Counted from the first letter of the stretch, positions 15,301 through 25,109 are shown. The stretch: DNA of 42,500 nt from Chrysomallon squamiferum (GCA_012295275.1 CM022672.1:21080628-21123127); one strand, 5' to 3'. Made by a program: numbers and translations. Notes: generated by a model from the sequence alone, not told the origin.

Positions 15301-17813
15301 AGGATTTTGTATATAATATTTTTTGTAATTTTGTGCATTAAAATAAAGCTTGTGTATGCAGAAACAATCTGAAAAATGAAAGATATCACTATTTTTGCTG
15401 CTAAGAAAAAATTTCAGATTTCATAATAATGAATAAGGGATGCTCAACCTGTATTAATATTTTTATAGACACATACTTGAAGAGATAACTCCGATGCATT
15501 TTGTGTAAATCTAAATGATTGTTTCATTTGTATCACAGGAGACCAGCCTTTTCTGATAATAATATATGACAGTATATCATGTAACTGTAATGGTTTACTA
15601 TTTTAGTTTTTAAAATAATTTGCAGAAATTATCATTATATTACTTTTTGACAATGAAATAAATTACATCACTTTTTTTTTTTTTTTTTTTTTCAAAACTT
15701 CCAGTGATTTGGATTACTGGACAGATTATGAGATTAAAGTTGCTGCTTACACGAACCAAGTGACACCTGGAATTGGAAATTACTCTGATGTTGTTCATGT
15801 TAAAACAAATCAAGGAAGTAAGTGATATATTTATTTATATGTCAATGATCAACATGTTTTCAAAAGATCTAGTTTATGTCAAACACAAAACACGTAATCC
15901 TGTTCCTTTTCACCTGTGTATCAACCAACCCACGTTATAAAAACTTATTTCAGTGTGAGGTTAGTTCAGTTTTTAAAATACAATTATTAATTTATTTTTA
16001 ATTTATCCCAGAAAGAAGATTAATTACATCTTGTAAATATAGAAAATTAACTAGTGATGATCAAATAATCTACTATATGTAAATGAAATTAGAAAAATAA
16101 TTAATAAATAAAACAGTTACGCATTAAAAAATTTTTTTTTAAATATAAAATAAAAATAGTAATAATTAATTAATAAAATATTTTGTTTGGGAATTTTTTT
16201 TTTATTATTCTTTTGTTACTTTGATTACTTCAGTGTGTAAATACTCATTTTTTTTTTTTTTTTTTCAGAGCCTGGTCCTGTTGATAATTTATTAGTGAAT
16301 GCATCAATAACATCACTGTACTTACACTGGTCAACTCCGAGGAAAACAAATGGAGTTATTACTTACTACCAGATTGTTTATTACATAGCTAACATAAACA
16401 AATCAGGTTAGTTTCCGAGTTATTTTAATAATTCTTTTACAAATAAATTAAAAATTATTATTTTATTTTTTGTTATGTTTATTATTTTATTATTACTTTA
16501 GTCACATTGAAAGGTAAATTGATATTTTTGATTTTGTTATATTTAATATTTGAAGATAAATAAATAAATATTATTTTATTGTTTATAATATTATTATAAG
16601 AAGAATTTTATGATTTTTTGTTAATTCATAACTGATCTGTCCTTAGAAGAAAACAAATGGTGTCAATTTTTAGAAGGGATTTAAAAAAAAAAAAATTTAG
16701 CAAATGTTTATATATTGATTTAGAAAATATTTGTTCTTACTTCAAAATTTATAATGTTCAGAATTATTATTAAGATTGTAACAATCTTGATTTTGAAATA
16801 TTTGAAATATGATACTGGTTTTTCATGTTTCAGATATCAATATATCAGAATCACAGTTAAAATATCCAGAAAACAAATCTGTGGATACTTCATATGTCAC
16901 ATTAGATGGCCTTGACCCTGATACTACATACAACATCTCAGTGTCTGCAAGAACTGCAGCAGGGGAGGGAACTCCAGTTTTTGTGCTACAAAAGACAGGT
17001 GTTTTGAAAAACTGTTCTCATTATTTTAAATATATAAAAAGTAGATTTTTCAATAAACCAAATTTCAGTTTTTATTTTAACATAATTTTTTTTTCAAATA
17101 AATAAAATTGGTTTAATTATTTATTATTGTTATATTTTTAAAAATTGATGTTTTATTTTTTGTTTATTATATATTTTTTAATACTTTCTTTTCTTTCTTT
17201 TTTTTGTTATGTAATTCTTTTTTTTTATAATTTCTGGAATTCAAGAAACTCATGCCTGTTATTAGCAAATAAATTGAACTTTTTTTAAACCCATTCCTTC
17301 TGATATCATTTTTTAAGTCTTTATTCTTCACAGTTGTTACAATAATAGCATAAATTTAGCTTTGTTTAACCTTATTATTCTTCTTATCATCATCATCATT
17401 ATCATTATTATCATTTTTACTACTGTTATTAATATATACATTTAAAAAAAAATTATTTACTTGTTTGATTTTCTTTTTCAGATCAAAATAAAACAGAAGA
17501 AACCTCCACTGAATATTTAACAACAGTTGTTCCAGAAATGTCCTCTTATGATTTACTTACAATGGACAAGGACACAAAACAGCAACTGCCGATGATTGTA
17601 GCAGGCAGCCTCACAGCAGGGATTGTTATGTTTTTCATTCTTGCATTGATCATTTATCGATGCCTGAAGAAAAGAAGAGAAGAAATAAGAAAATACAGTC
17701 AGTACAGTTCCTGCCTTGCTTTTTCATTATCATTGCTTTAAAGATAGCGTTTTAAATTATACTGTTTCATCCACAGTAATATGTTTTGACTTGGATTAAC
17801 ACTTTATCTCCAG

Positions 17814-17850
<37 letters not shown>

Positions 17851-20800
17851 TGGTTGTCTGTTGTTAATTATTATCATTAGAAAAAGAAGTCTAATTTAAA
17901 AATTTCAAACAAATTATATCAATCTAAAGTTCAGTGTCACAATTCTAAATAATTACAGTTTGTTGAAAGGTTATATTTGGTTACAATCTTTAATTAATTA
18001 AGACAGGAAACATGGTAAGCAGAGATAAGACTATTGTTAAAATTTTAAAAACTGTTTTATTTATTATATTTTTATCTCATTGTTCTAATAGTGTCCTTTA
18101 AAAGATGTATTTTGTTCAAGTTTTTTAATTTCAAAATCTGTAATCAATTCCCAGCGTTGTTTTTAAATGTTGATTCAAATAGAAAATCATAATAAATATA
18201 TATTTTTATATCTATGTTGTGCAGCATACCAGGCTTATTTTAACAGAGGATTTACCCCAGTTGCAGTACGTAGATCAGAGAGTTATTGTTGTTTTGGCTT
18301 TCATGGATTTTTGCACTTTTAATTTTGTTTATTATTGTGGTTCTGTTCTGTTAAATACAAACACTAGTTTTTTTTGGTTCTTTTTCACCCCGTTTGTAAA
18401 AATACTTTACCTTACTGATTTATTTTATGTTGTGTTTTTTTATTTAGTTATGTTTAATGTTTTTAAGTGTATGATGATCATGTTTTGTTTATTCATTTTA
18501 TCATTTCTGTTTTATTATTATTATTATTATTATTAATGTCAGCAGTGTTAATATACCCATAATCTTACAAATGTATATGTTTGGACATTTTATTTTATTT
18601 TATTTTATTTTTTTTTTTTTTTCTTATTATAATTTTTTTAGTTTTCAAATCATTAAAGCTGTTTGTTACATATAAATCCTTCATTAATTATTAAGTTTTA
18701 TAACTACCATAGTAATTTTATAAATTTTATCAGATTCATTTTTAAAAATATCATATTAAATTTTATAATTGTTATCAGATTAGTTTTTATAATGATTATC
18801 AGATTCATTTTTCATTATATACTGAACGCTTGACTTTTATTATGTTTCAGTCTAAAATAACCAAACTGTTTTATTATATTTCTTATTTGATTTTTCCAGA
18901 CTATTTAATTGTTTCTTTAATGATTCAGATTAATATGTAATGTTATTGTTTAAGCATCAGTGTCATGCAAACATAACAATTCTGAAATAGAAGAAATGTT
19001 TTTATATTAATAATAATAATAATAATAATAAAATTATTTTCTTTAAATTCATGATTTTTGCTTACTCTGATGGGCAGCAGATTGAACTAATTTTTCTTTG
19101 ATTGTATTCTCAATTTATAAAAAAATAAAAATAATCCTATATATCTAGAGAATTCTCACTTAATAAAATGTAAACAAACAGATTGGAATACTCCAGGAGT
19201 TAACTTTTTGATGCTTTGCTAATGAATTTCAGAAGATTCAAAAATATTTCTATATTTCCTACATTTTGTCCAGATTTTCCTAAATCTAGCAAACAAGGTC
19301 AAGTGTAATGATAATAATAATAATGATAATAATAATAATAATAATAATATATTTGTGACATATTTCTGTTTTCAATTTTCAGTGACATCATCCATTTCTG
19401 CTATCAAGATTAGCAAACACACAAGTGGAACTTATGACAGGTGTTAACAAATATCATTGTTACTTTATTTTTATAGATCCTTTTTAAAACTGTTCTTTAT
19501 CATAAAGTGAGTATGTTTCTCTTGATGTGGAAGATACTGTATATTTGGGTATTTATCCATGTCATATGAATGTTTATAATAACCAGATTCGTGCACTTGT
19601 TTGATTTTTTTTGATATTTTTCACAAACACACATTCACACATACACACTCACTAACACCCAGAAATGTGCATATAAACAAAATAAAATAAAATAAAATAA
19701 TACAACATAATTTAGGTATAATTTTTACACATTCCAACAGACATTTTGATGAACCAGCCAATTTTGGAGAAGAAGAAGGTGATAATTCCACCAGCTCACA
19801 TCCTTCCCACAATCCACTGGACAACAAACCAGATTATGGCAGCTGTGACATTGTCGTTGAGCCTGCTGTTGCAACTGAACAAACTGCAGCATCTACATCT
19901 CCCTCTACAGCTAGTCAGTCAAAGCAGGTAAGACTGGTTTACATTTTAAAAACATTAGTTTCAAATAAACATTAAGAAATTAAGAATTATTTTTAGAAAT
20001 TTTTGAAATAAACTGCACCAAAATTTAAAATAATAACAGATTCAAAATTATTGTTAGAAATTTGAGATGCTATATTGTGAAAAAGCAAATCTGTATCCAT
20101 ATATTAATAATACATGTATTTTTTAAATTCAAATGTATCCTAGTGTCAGCCTAATATGAATGTCTGTAATCACAAAACTTGATTCAGAATTATTAGTATA
20201 AATTTTTGAAATAACATTACCAAACATGAAATCAATTAATAATACATTTTAAGAATTCAAATATTATCGTCTTAAATTGTACCACAGTGGAATATAAAGG
20301 TTTTTAATTGCAAAATGTGATTCAGATTAATTGTTTGAAATGTGAAATAATTTGTTACTGAATACCAAACTGATACATTAATAAAGAGAAGATATTTCTT
20401 AATCAAATTTTTAATCAAATTTATCCTCACAACTTAATATATATAAAATTTTAAATAAAATGTTGCTGCACACAAAATTGGTACATTAATAAAGATTTTT
20501 TATTCATATTTCAAATAATCTAATATAAAGGTTTTTAACTGCAAAACTTGATTCAGAATTATTGCTAGAAATTTGAAATAACATATTTGCTGAACACCAG
20601 ATTGGGATATTAATAATACTGAAGAAACTTTTTGACCAGAATCTAATGTAAAAGGTTTTTAGTTGCCAAATGTGATTTTATTTCTGTATTTTCAGACAGC
20701 ACTTGAAGTTGCTCCTTCAGGAAAAACTAGTATTAGGAAGAAAGCAAACAGTTTTAGGGAAGATCTTGCAAGAAGCAGAAAAGAGCCAGTTTTCTCTGTG

Positions 20801-22139
20801 TCAGGTATTTAGTCAAAGTTTTTTTTTCTTTTGAAATAATGCAATATTTAAACAGAAAGCCTTGCTTTGAATAATCATAGAAATTGTTGAAGTATCAATT
20901 TTAAATAAGTTTGACTGCTGCGAGAAAAAGGAAAAAACAAACAAATTAAAAAAAAGAAGATGTTATTAATGACATGGATGTTAAAACTTTTTAAGCATTA
21001 TAAGAAAAATAAGAAAAAATTACAATAAAAAGGAAGTAACTGTGTGATTAATAGTTGATTATTTTGATTCTAACCAGCCTTCCACAACTGGTGTAACAAA
21101 GTTCACTGTAGTACACTCTCCAGTCTGTGGGAAGGTGCATATAAAATATCCCTTGTTGCTAATCAAAAAGAGTAGCCCATGAAGTGGCAACAGCAGGTTT
21201 CCTCTCTTGTTATCTGATTGGCTGTCAACCATACTTCCAACACCATACAACCATAAATAAAATGTTTGGAGTGCACAGTTAAATAATAATAATAATAATA
21301 ACAAAATCTTTTTTGTATGATTGTTTTTGATTACAGATATGGACAACCCAGTTTTCCATGATGAACACGTCAGCCACATTGCCTCGACCTCGCACAGGAA
21401 ACAGAATGTCAGCTGATGAGTTTTATTCCCAGGTTAGTGTTAGAGATTATTTTTTAGTACAAACATCAAAATATAAATGTATAGGAACCAAATTATATCA
21501 AAACAAATATTCCACTACATCAGTTGTTTTGATTATTTGACGTATTTAATAGCAGCTTCATAGAGATTCAATATAAATTTTATATGATTTGATTTTTAAT
21601 TTAAAATGTTGGTGGTGATTTGAATTAATAACTTGTTGATATTTTGTGAGTAATTATTGTTACATTTGACTTTTATTTATATTTTATTATTAACAAGACC
21701 AGACTTCAGTAAAATTTAAAACATTAACTAATATTTTTAACAAGTACACACTAGATATATAAACTTGAAATATCTTCTTTAGTACAAACATGCTATGTAC
21801 TTGCTTCATTTATTCATCAATTTTATTTAAGAAATAAACAAAAACTTACTGTTGTCATAAGTTTTATTTTTTTTGAGACTTCCAAGTTACATGTTTGTTT
21901 CATTTATTCATCAATTTTATTTGAGAAAGAAATAAAAAGAAATAAAATAAAAAAAGTGATCATAACTTTTACATTTTCTTCAGATTTCCACAGTTCCGAG
22001 GAAAAATCGGATGCGAAGTGAAAGTGCTGCTGCCATTGCTATCATGAGGAACAGCAATATGACTATCACCACTAACGACACCGATTCTCTTGTTGCCAAT
22101 GAAGCTGAAGTAGTATTTAATGAGAGGACAGTGTTGTAG
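3004..22139 (+). CDS. Ig/FN3 single-pass cell-surface receptor (8 Ig + 5 FN3)
   Basis: The gene encodes a type I membrane protein built like neural adhesion and guidance receptors. I traced 27 exons whose GT-AG sites and phases join without a break up to the tail. Order: signal peptide (residues 1-20), Ig1-Ig8 (about 22-788), FN3 1-5 (789-1293), a Thr/Ser-rich stalk, a membrane helix (about 1329-1352) followed by a KKRREE stop-transfer stretch, and a cytoplasmic tail. All eight Ig domains keep both disulfide Cys. Read literally, the frame stops at TGA 21414-21416 (1509 residues). The last exons are open in another register up to TAG at 22137-22139, which would give about 1566 residues. The count does not match L1/neuroglian (6+5), DCC/neogenin (4+6), protogenin/IGDCC4 (4+5) or Dscam. 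No kinase, phosphatase or FIGQY ankyrin-binding motif is present. Call: receptor of the DCC/protogenin-like Ig-FN3 class, exact family unresolved. Confidence 0.9.
3447..10387 (+). CDS. Receptor exons 2-10: eight immunoglobulin domains
   Basis: Exons are 3447-3719 (Ig1), 3998-4312 (Ig2), 4901-5185 (Ig3), 5769-6110 (Ig4), 6612-6765 plus 7356-7474 (Ig5), 8304-8840 (Ig6 and Ig7 in one exon), and 9296-9502 plus 10319-10387 (Ig8). Domain borders all lie on phase 1 introns, the classic arrangement for shuffled Ig modules. Each domain shows the first Cys, the core Trp and a second Cys in a D-x-G-x-Y-x-C setting. Ig2 departs from this, with Val in place of Tyr before its second Cys. Several N-x-S/T sequons are present. 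Ig4 has a longer, Pro-rich B-C region. Introns between them contain microsatellites, a possible 9-base microexon and a SINE. Confidence 0.92.
4583..4897. repeat. Trinucleotide and TTTA repeat cluster
   Basis: A run of ATT (about 4602-4660) degrades into TAC/ACT triplets to about 4850 and then TTTA units up to the splice acceptor of receptor exon 4. The Tyr-rich open frame over it is a repeat artefact. Confidence 0.9.
6860..7016. repeat. ATAC/AC repeat cluster
   Basis: Tetranucleotide ATAC units surround a CA run (6963-7000) in the intron splitting Ig5. Confidence 0.9.
7668..7676 (+). CDS. Possible 9-base microexon between Ig5 and Ig6
   Basis: Nine bases, CTCCTGATG, sit between a good acceptor (TTTATTTACAG) and a donor (GTAAAA). 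The flanking exons join in phase 1 and the 9 bases keep the frame, adding Ala-Pro-Asp to the linker between Ig5 and Ig6. Exons 7 and 8 also join cleanly without it, so it would be a cassette. There is no transcript evidence; this could be a chance match. Confidence 0.3.
9700..10085 (+). mobile_element. Degenerate SINE with an internal minisatellite
   Basis: The left part (9700-9780) reads like the head of the SINE at 21076-21302, sharing the CACAACTGGT and CTGTCTGTGG...GATGCA stretches. The right part (10031-10075) reads like its body, including GTAGCTCCTGGAAGTGACAA followed by CAGCAG and a T/C-rich stretch. Between them, repeats of about 21 bp starting TAGGAGTAACCCTTGAA have expanded. The element lies in the intron that splits Ig8. 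Confidence 0.6.
9789..9913 (+). repeat. 21-bp tandem minisatellite, about six units
   Basis: Units begin at 9789, 9810, 9831, 9852, 9873 and 9894. The first four are nearly identical (TAGGAGTAACCCTTGAA plus four variable bases); the last two are diverged. More degenerate copies trail to about 10010. The unit resembles the GTAGCCCATGAAGTGG segment of the SINE body, so it probably arose by internal duplication. Confidence 0.85.
10104..10132. repeat. (AT)n microsatellite
   Basis: About 14 AT units just downstream of the expanded SINE, in the intron that splits Ig8. Confidence 0.9.
10941..16998 (+). CDS. Receptor exons 11-21: five fibronectin type III domains
   Basis: Exon pairs or triplets are FN1 10941-11070 and 11803-11972; FN2 12443-12580 and 12787-12960; FN3 13502-13572 and 14050-14272; FN4 14489-14559, 15001-15122 and 15705-15817; FN5 16269-16406 and 16834-16998. 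Each domain shows the B-strand Trp (as in LEW, LRW, IKW, VTW, LHW) and the L-x-P-x-T/K/W-x-Y turn near the F strand. All domain borders are phase 1. FN3 and FN4 are both interrupted in phase 0 just after the Trp, by leading exons of exactly 71 bases. FN2 and FN5 both start with a 138-base exon ending in phase 1. This points to domain duplication. This block should form the membrane-proximal rod of the ectodomain. Confidence 0.92.
12115..12393. repeat. (AC)n, (AT)n and (ATT)n microsatellite cluster
   Basis: An AC run of about 33 units (12115-12180) is followed by AT (about 12219-12238), ATT (about 12248-12288) and another AT run (12365-12392), all in the intron before FN2. Confidence 0.92.
15171..15451 (+). 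mobile_element. Tigger/pogo-type MITE resembling mammalian MER2
   Basis: The 281-bp element is flanked by TA on both sides (15169-15170 and 15452-15453). The ends are inverted repeats: CAGGTTAAGAATCCTTTATT on the left, and on the right the complement reads CAGGTTGAGCATCCCTTATT. Internal words such as ATATTTCGGATTTTG, CATTTATATTTCATATA and AATTTTGTGCAT match my memory of the MER2/Tigger consensus. It has no coding capacity. It sits in the second intron of FN4. Confidence 0.8.
17482..17697 (+). CDS. Receptor exon 22: stalk and membrane helix
   Basis: 72 codons. The first 35 residues are a Thr/Ser/Glu-rich juxtamembrane stalk. Then comes a helix of about 24 hydrophobic residues starting LPMIVAGSLTAG, then basic residues (KKRREEIRK) marking the cytoplasmic side. 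The chosen donor after AAATACA (GTCAGT) ends in phase 1 and joins exon 23 in frame. Other GT sites nearby are weaker, and reading through the donor meets a stop about 14 codons later. Confidence 0.82.
17816..17849. repeat. (TG)n microsatellite
   Basis: About 17 TG units in the intron after the membrane-helix exon. Confidence 0.95.
18225..18269 (+). CDS. Possible 45-base cassette exon of the cytoplasmic tail
   Basis: After an acceptor-like TTGTGCAG, 45 bases stay open in the frame set by exon 22 and would add 15 residues ending in FTPVAV before a weak donor (C|GTAGAT). Phase 1 on both sides would let it be included or skipped. A stronger donor four bases earlier (GTACGT) would break the frame. 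Exon 22 joins exon 23 without it, so the call is tentative. Confidence 0.2.
19383..22139 (+). CDS. Receptor exons 23-27: cytoplasmic tail, frame broken near 21352
   Basis: Exons are 19383-19440, 19741-19927, 20696-20804, 21337-21432 and 21984-22139. The first three read as a Ser/Thr/acidic disordered tail with a basic stretch (RKKANSFREDLARSRK). Exon 26 starts in that frame as DMDNPVF, which contains an NPxF sorting-type motif, but meets TGA at 21414-21416. In the register one base over, the same exon and all of exon 27 are open (84 codons), read naturally as tail sequence (RMRSESAAAIAIMR) and end in ERTVL, a class I PDZ-binding C-terminus. One surplus base, for instance in the TTTT run at 21352-21355, would explain this. 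Alternatives are a missed small exon, two alternative C-termini, or sequencing error. Confidence 0.72.
19975..20690 (+). repeat. Degenerate tandem array filling an intron of the tail
   Basis: The intron between exons 24 and 25 is made largely of diverged copies of an AT-rich unit with the words AAAGGTTTTTAACTGCAAAA, GATTCAGAATTATTG, AGAAATTTGAAATAACAT and GGTACATTAATAA. Copies are clearest at about 20175, 20300-20385, 20461-20494, 20521-20620 and 20641-20680, spaced roughly 120-220 bases. The last copy runs up to the splice acceptor of exon 25. Confidence 0.7.
21076..21302 (+). mobile_element. tRNA-type SINE of a mollusc-wide kind
   Basis: The sequence carries blocks I recognise from SINEs common in gastropod and other mollusc genomes: CTGTGGGAAGGTGCATATAA, ATCCCTTGTTGCTAA, AGTAGCCCATGAAGTGGCAA, CAGGTTTCCTCTCTTGTTAT, CACCATACAACCATAAATAA and a tail of the form AGTTAAATAATAATAA. 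It lies in plus orientation in the intron before receptor exon 26. The head looks shortened and no full Pol III promoter is evident. The minus-strand open frame through it is not a gene. Confidence 0.75.
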
Positions 22140-23142
22140 CTGTAGCAGTTTTTACTCTTGCTTTCTGTTATATTTGTTCAGAAGGAACAGCACGACAAAA
22201 AAACAAAAATATTAAATATGTATCAGATTTTTATTATGGTGGAGTTGTCACCTTCAGATGCAGTGAGACAAGGTTTATCTAATTGTAATTACTTGTCATT
22301 TTGTCAAGTCAAATGTTTGAAAGTGTGTTAGCATAAATTTATAAAAATTCAGTAACATAAAGAAGAACCTTAGTATGTGAATAGAATTTAAGTTCCACAC
22401 AAGAAATATTATATTATTGTCACAAATGTATCCAAATTCCACGAGTTTTCTTCAAATTCCACATATAGCTGTAACAAAATATATCTATGAAAGTTCCACA
22501 TTTTAACTACACAAGTTTTATAGTTTAACCATTATAGGATCACCAGTGTATCATAAACAGAGCCATAGAAAAACTATGCAAGTCTCATGTTGGAGCCATA
22601 ATTATGGCCTCCAGTTTAACAGTGATATCCCTGTAGTACTTATTATTTAACACTGGTATTATTCACATAAACATTTTCCATTGTTTCATATACCTTGTAC
22701 TTCAATAATAATGATTACATTTGGTTAATGTATCTCATAATTTAACAGATACCCCACAGGGTAACCAATAATTTTTTTTTTAAATTAATAACAAAGCCTG
22801 TAAATATCACTTGATATAATAGTGCTGCATCATTTAGAAATTACATAGAGAAGTGTGCCTATAATCTGTTCTTCACTTGTATGTAAATACACTTACTGTT
22901 GCCTTGAAGACCAAACTGTTTTGATATTTAAAAGTTTTTTATGTATTAGATGTTGTATTGTAAGGTGTGTTTATTTAGCAATGTGAATTTTTAATATTTG
23001 CATATCAGAAGGAATACCAAAAATATTTGGACTTATCTGTGTATTTTGTCACAATATAAGAACTTAAACCTTTATAAACCACTTTATTTATGTATGAATT
23101 GATCTGTTTTATATGGAATAAAGAATAAAAGTTTTTTTTAAT
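22140..23142 (+). other. 3' UTR of the receptor gene
   Basis: About 1 kb of AT-rich, non-coding sequence runs from the TAG at 22137-22139 to the polyadenylation signals near 23120. No further exon was seen. Confidence 0.7.
23117..23129 (+). terminator. Poly(A) signals of the receptor gene
   Basis: Two AATAAA hexamers in tandem (23117-23122 and 23124-23129) lie about 20 bases before an A-rich tract at 23143-23164. This is the best candidate end of the receptor mRNA. Confidence 0.7.
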
Positions 23143-23164
23143 AAAAAAAAAAAAAAAAAAAAAA

Positions 23165-25109
23165 GTCATTTACCATGTTGATATCTATTAGTTTAAACGA
23201 AAGTCCATAATTTTACTTTTTAGTGACATTTAAAACCAAATACATTAGTGTGATTGCAAATAGAAACTTTTAGCAGTGTGTCATTTAGTAAACACTAAAT
23301 GATAAGATGTCTCCAATATTTGTTATGCTCAAGTAAACTGCCCTCATTTAATAAGAAGTAGATAACCATGGATTTCTTACCTCTAAACTCAGAATCAAGT
23401 ATTTTCCTCGTGTCATTATATAATGTAACTTTATCACATTCCTGAGTGATTCTTCCACAACGAAGGACCAAATTATTATTTACTGTGAAAGTTTATACAT
23501 GTTTATTTACACTTTGTTTTACACTAAAACTATTTTTTTTTTGTGTATCTTTTGTATATGAGATACATTTTATATTATTTAATTGTAGAACTTAAAATTA
23601 AACACAAATGAAGAAAAAGTGTTTTATATTGTATTATAAAGTAATTAATTATTTATCACCTCAGAAGGTGTTTTCATACTTGGCTTTTGATTTCGTTGTT
23701 AAAGCTGTATTGTATGTGCACAAGCATTGCATTGGTCTGAAAAGGTAGAAAGAGAAAGAAAAAATTTCAACAACTGCTTTTACTCAAACAATGAGCTGAA
23801 TATATTTACCAGTTTTCTAGTTAAACTGTCCTTTGACAGAACATAATGAATGCTGCTGTCAAAGTTTAAATATACAGTTTGTTTCTCCAACAATTCTAAA
23901 TGTATGGGGGACACCAAATATTATTTTTCTCAAACAGAATTTATCATTAGCCAATGTTTTATAGTCATCTGGCACACAGATTTATAAAGAATGAGAGATA
24001 TGCAAAGACATTTATTAATCGTCTTTAGTTCAAGTGCCTGCTTTAAATATCTGGTCAATTTACATATCTGTCATTAAGATTTTAATGTAAAAAATTAATT
24101 ATTTGTAAAAAAACTTAACTTTTCATAGATAGAAATATGTTTGAAATTTTAATTGCACTTTATAACCATAGCTTTTCATAAAAAATAAGTCTGAAATTTT
24201 AATCTGTACTTTTATAACAATAGCTCTTCATAAACAAAAGTGTTTGAGATTTTAACCTGTACTTAATAACAATAGCTTTACATAGAAAGAAATATGTTTG
24301 AAATTTTAATCTGTACTTTTATAACTATTTTATGCATTTCTTTGTACATATATGCATTCACTTTGTGCCAAATTAATTACTGCATGAATGTCACATATCT
24401 TTTACATGCTAATTTGTCACTCACTGATTTTACTGCAGACTGTAAGCTAGAAAGTTTAAAATGTTTCAAATGTGATTGGTATTATATGAAATAGAAAACA
24501 TAAATGGATTTTATAAGAGATATTTTGTTTATTTTCTTTTAATTCCTGTTATTCACAAACTGAGTAACTTTGCACTTGGATGCAATTTTTCATAATTATA
24601 GTTATTCTATAGGACATTTCTGATATTCAATACAGTGAACACTTCCAACTTCTGTAATTATAATTTGGATACTATATAAAGAGAAGAAACGAACACTGTA
24701 ATTAATACTTTGTTTAATACAGCTTGATTAATTTTCATAAAATCATTTTAAAAAACACCTCAAAAATAAACTCTCATTAATTTTGGAATTAGAGACAAAA
24801 GCAATATCAAAACATTTTTAATGCATTCATTTAATTTTGTTTAAAACATCATTTTATATTTAAAAATACATTTGTAAAACGGTTTTTTTTTTTATATATA
24901 TAAAACTTTAATATCAGAATTACCTAATTTTATTTGAAATAATCATGCTCAACAAAACATTAAATGTTTATCTTTTCTTAGATTTTTTAAACCCATTTAA
25001 AAAATAATTACAATCAACAAAATTTTATTTTATTATTTTTGATTAGATTATTGAAATTCATTTTAAAGATAATAGTTATTCTCAATAAAATTTGTAACAT
25101 TTTACTGGT
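23165..25109. other. Spacer between convergent genes
   Basis: No coding exon is supported between the receptor poly(A) site and the end of the saccharopine dehydrogenase gene. The only structure seen is a 52-bp tandem repeat (24119-24327). Small open frames, such as that at 24294-24494, fall in this repeat or in AT-rich sequence. Confidence 0.6.
24119..24327. repeat. 52-bp tandem repeat, four copies
   Basis: Units begin at 24119, 24172, 24224 and 24276 and share CTTTTCATA, TTTGAAATTTTAATCTGTAC and TTTATAACAATAG words. Copies differ by a few substitutions and small gaps. Confidence 0.8.

Noticed and set aside
18270-18536. Hydrophobic open frame after the candidate cassette exon
   Set aside because: A T-rich intron read as Phe/Leu/Tyr, with no splice sites or family motif.
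19746-19931. Alternative frame of the receptor tail exon, Leu/His-rich
   Set aside because: It is open across exons 24-25 and would join exon 26 in the register of its long open frame. However, its composition is that of a shifted shadow frame, and exon 23 enters in the other register. Kept only as a reason to check the tail by RNA.
21059-21379. 106-residue minus-strand open frame
   Set aside because: It runs through a SINE in antisense orientation and overlaps a receptor exon.
24294-24494. 66-residue open frame in the convergent spacer
   Set aside because: It starts in the 52-bp repeat and has no motif or supporting signals.
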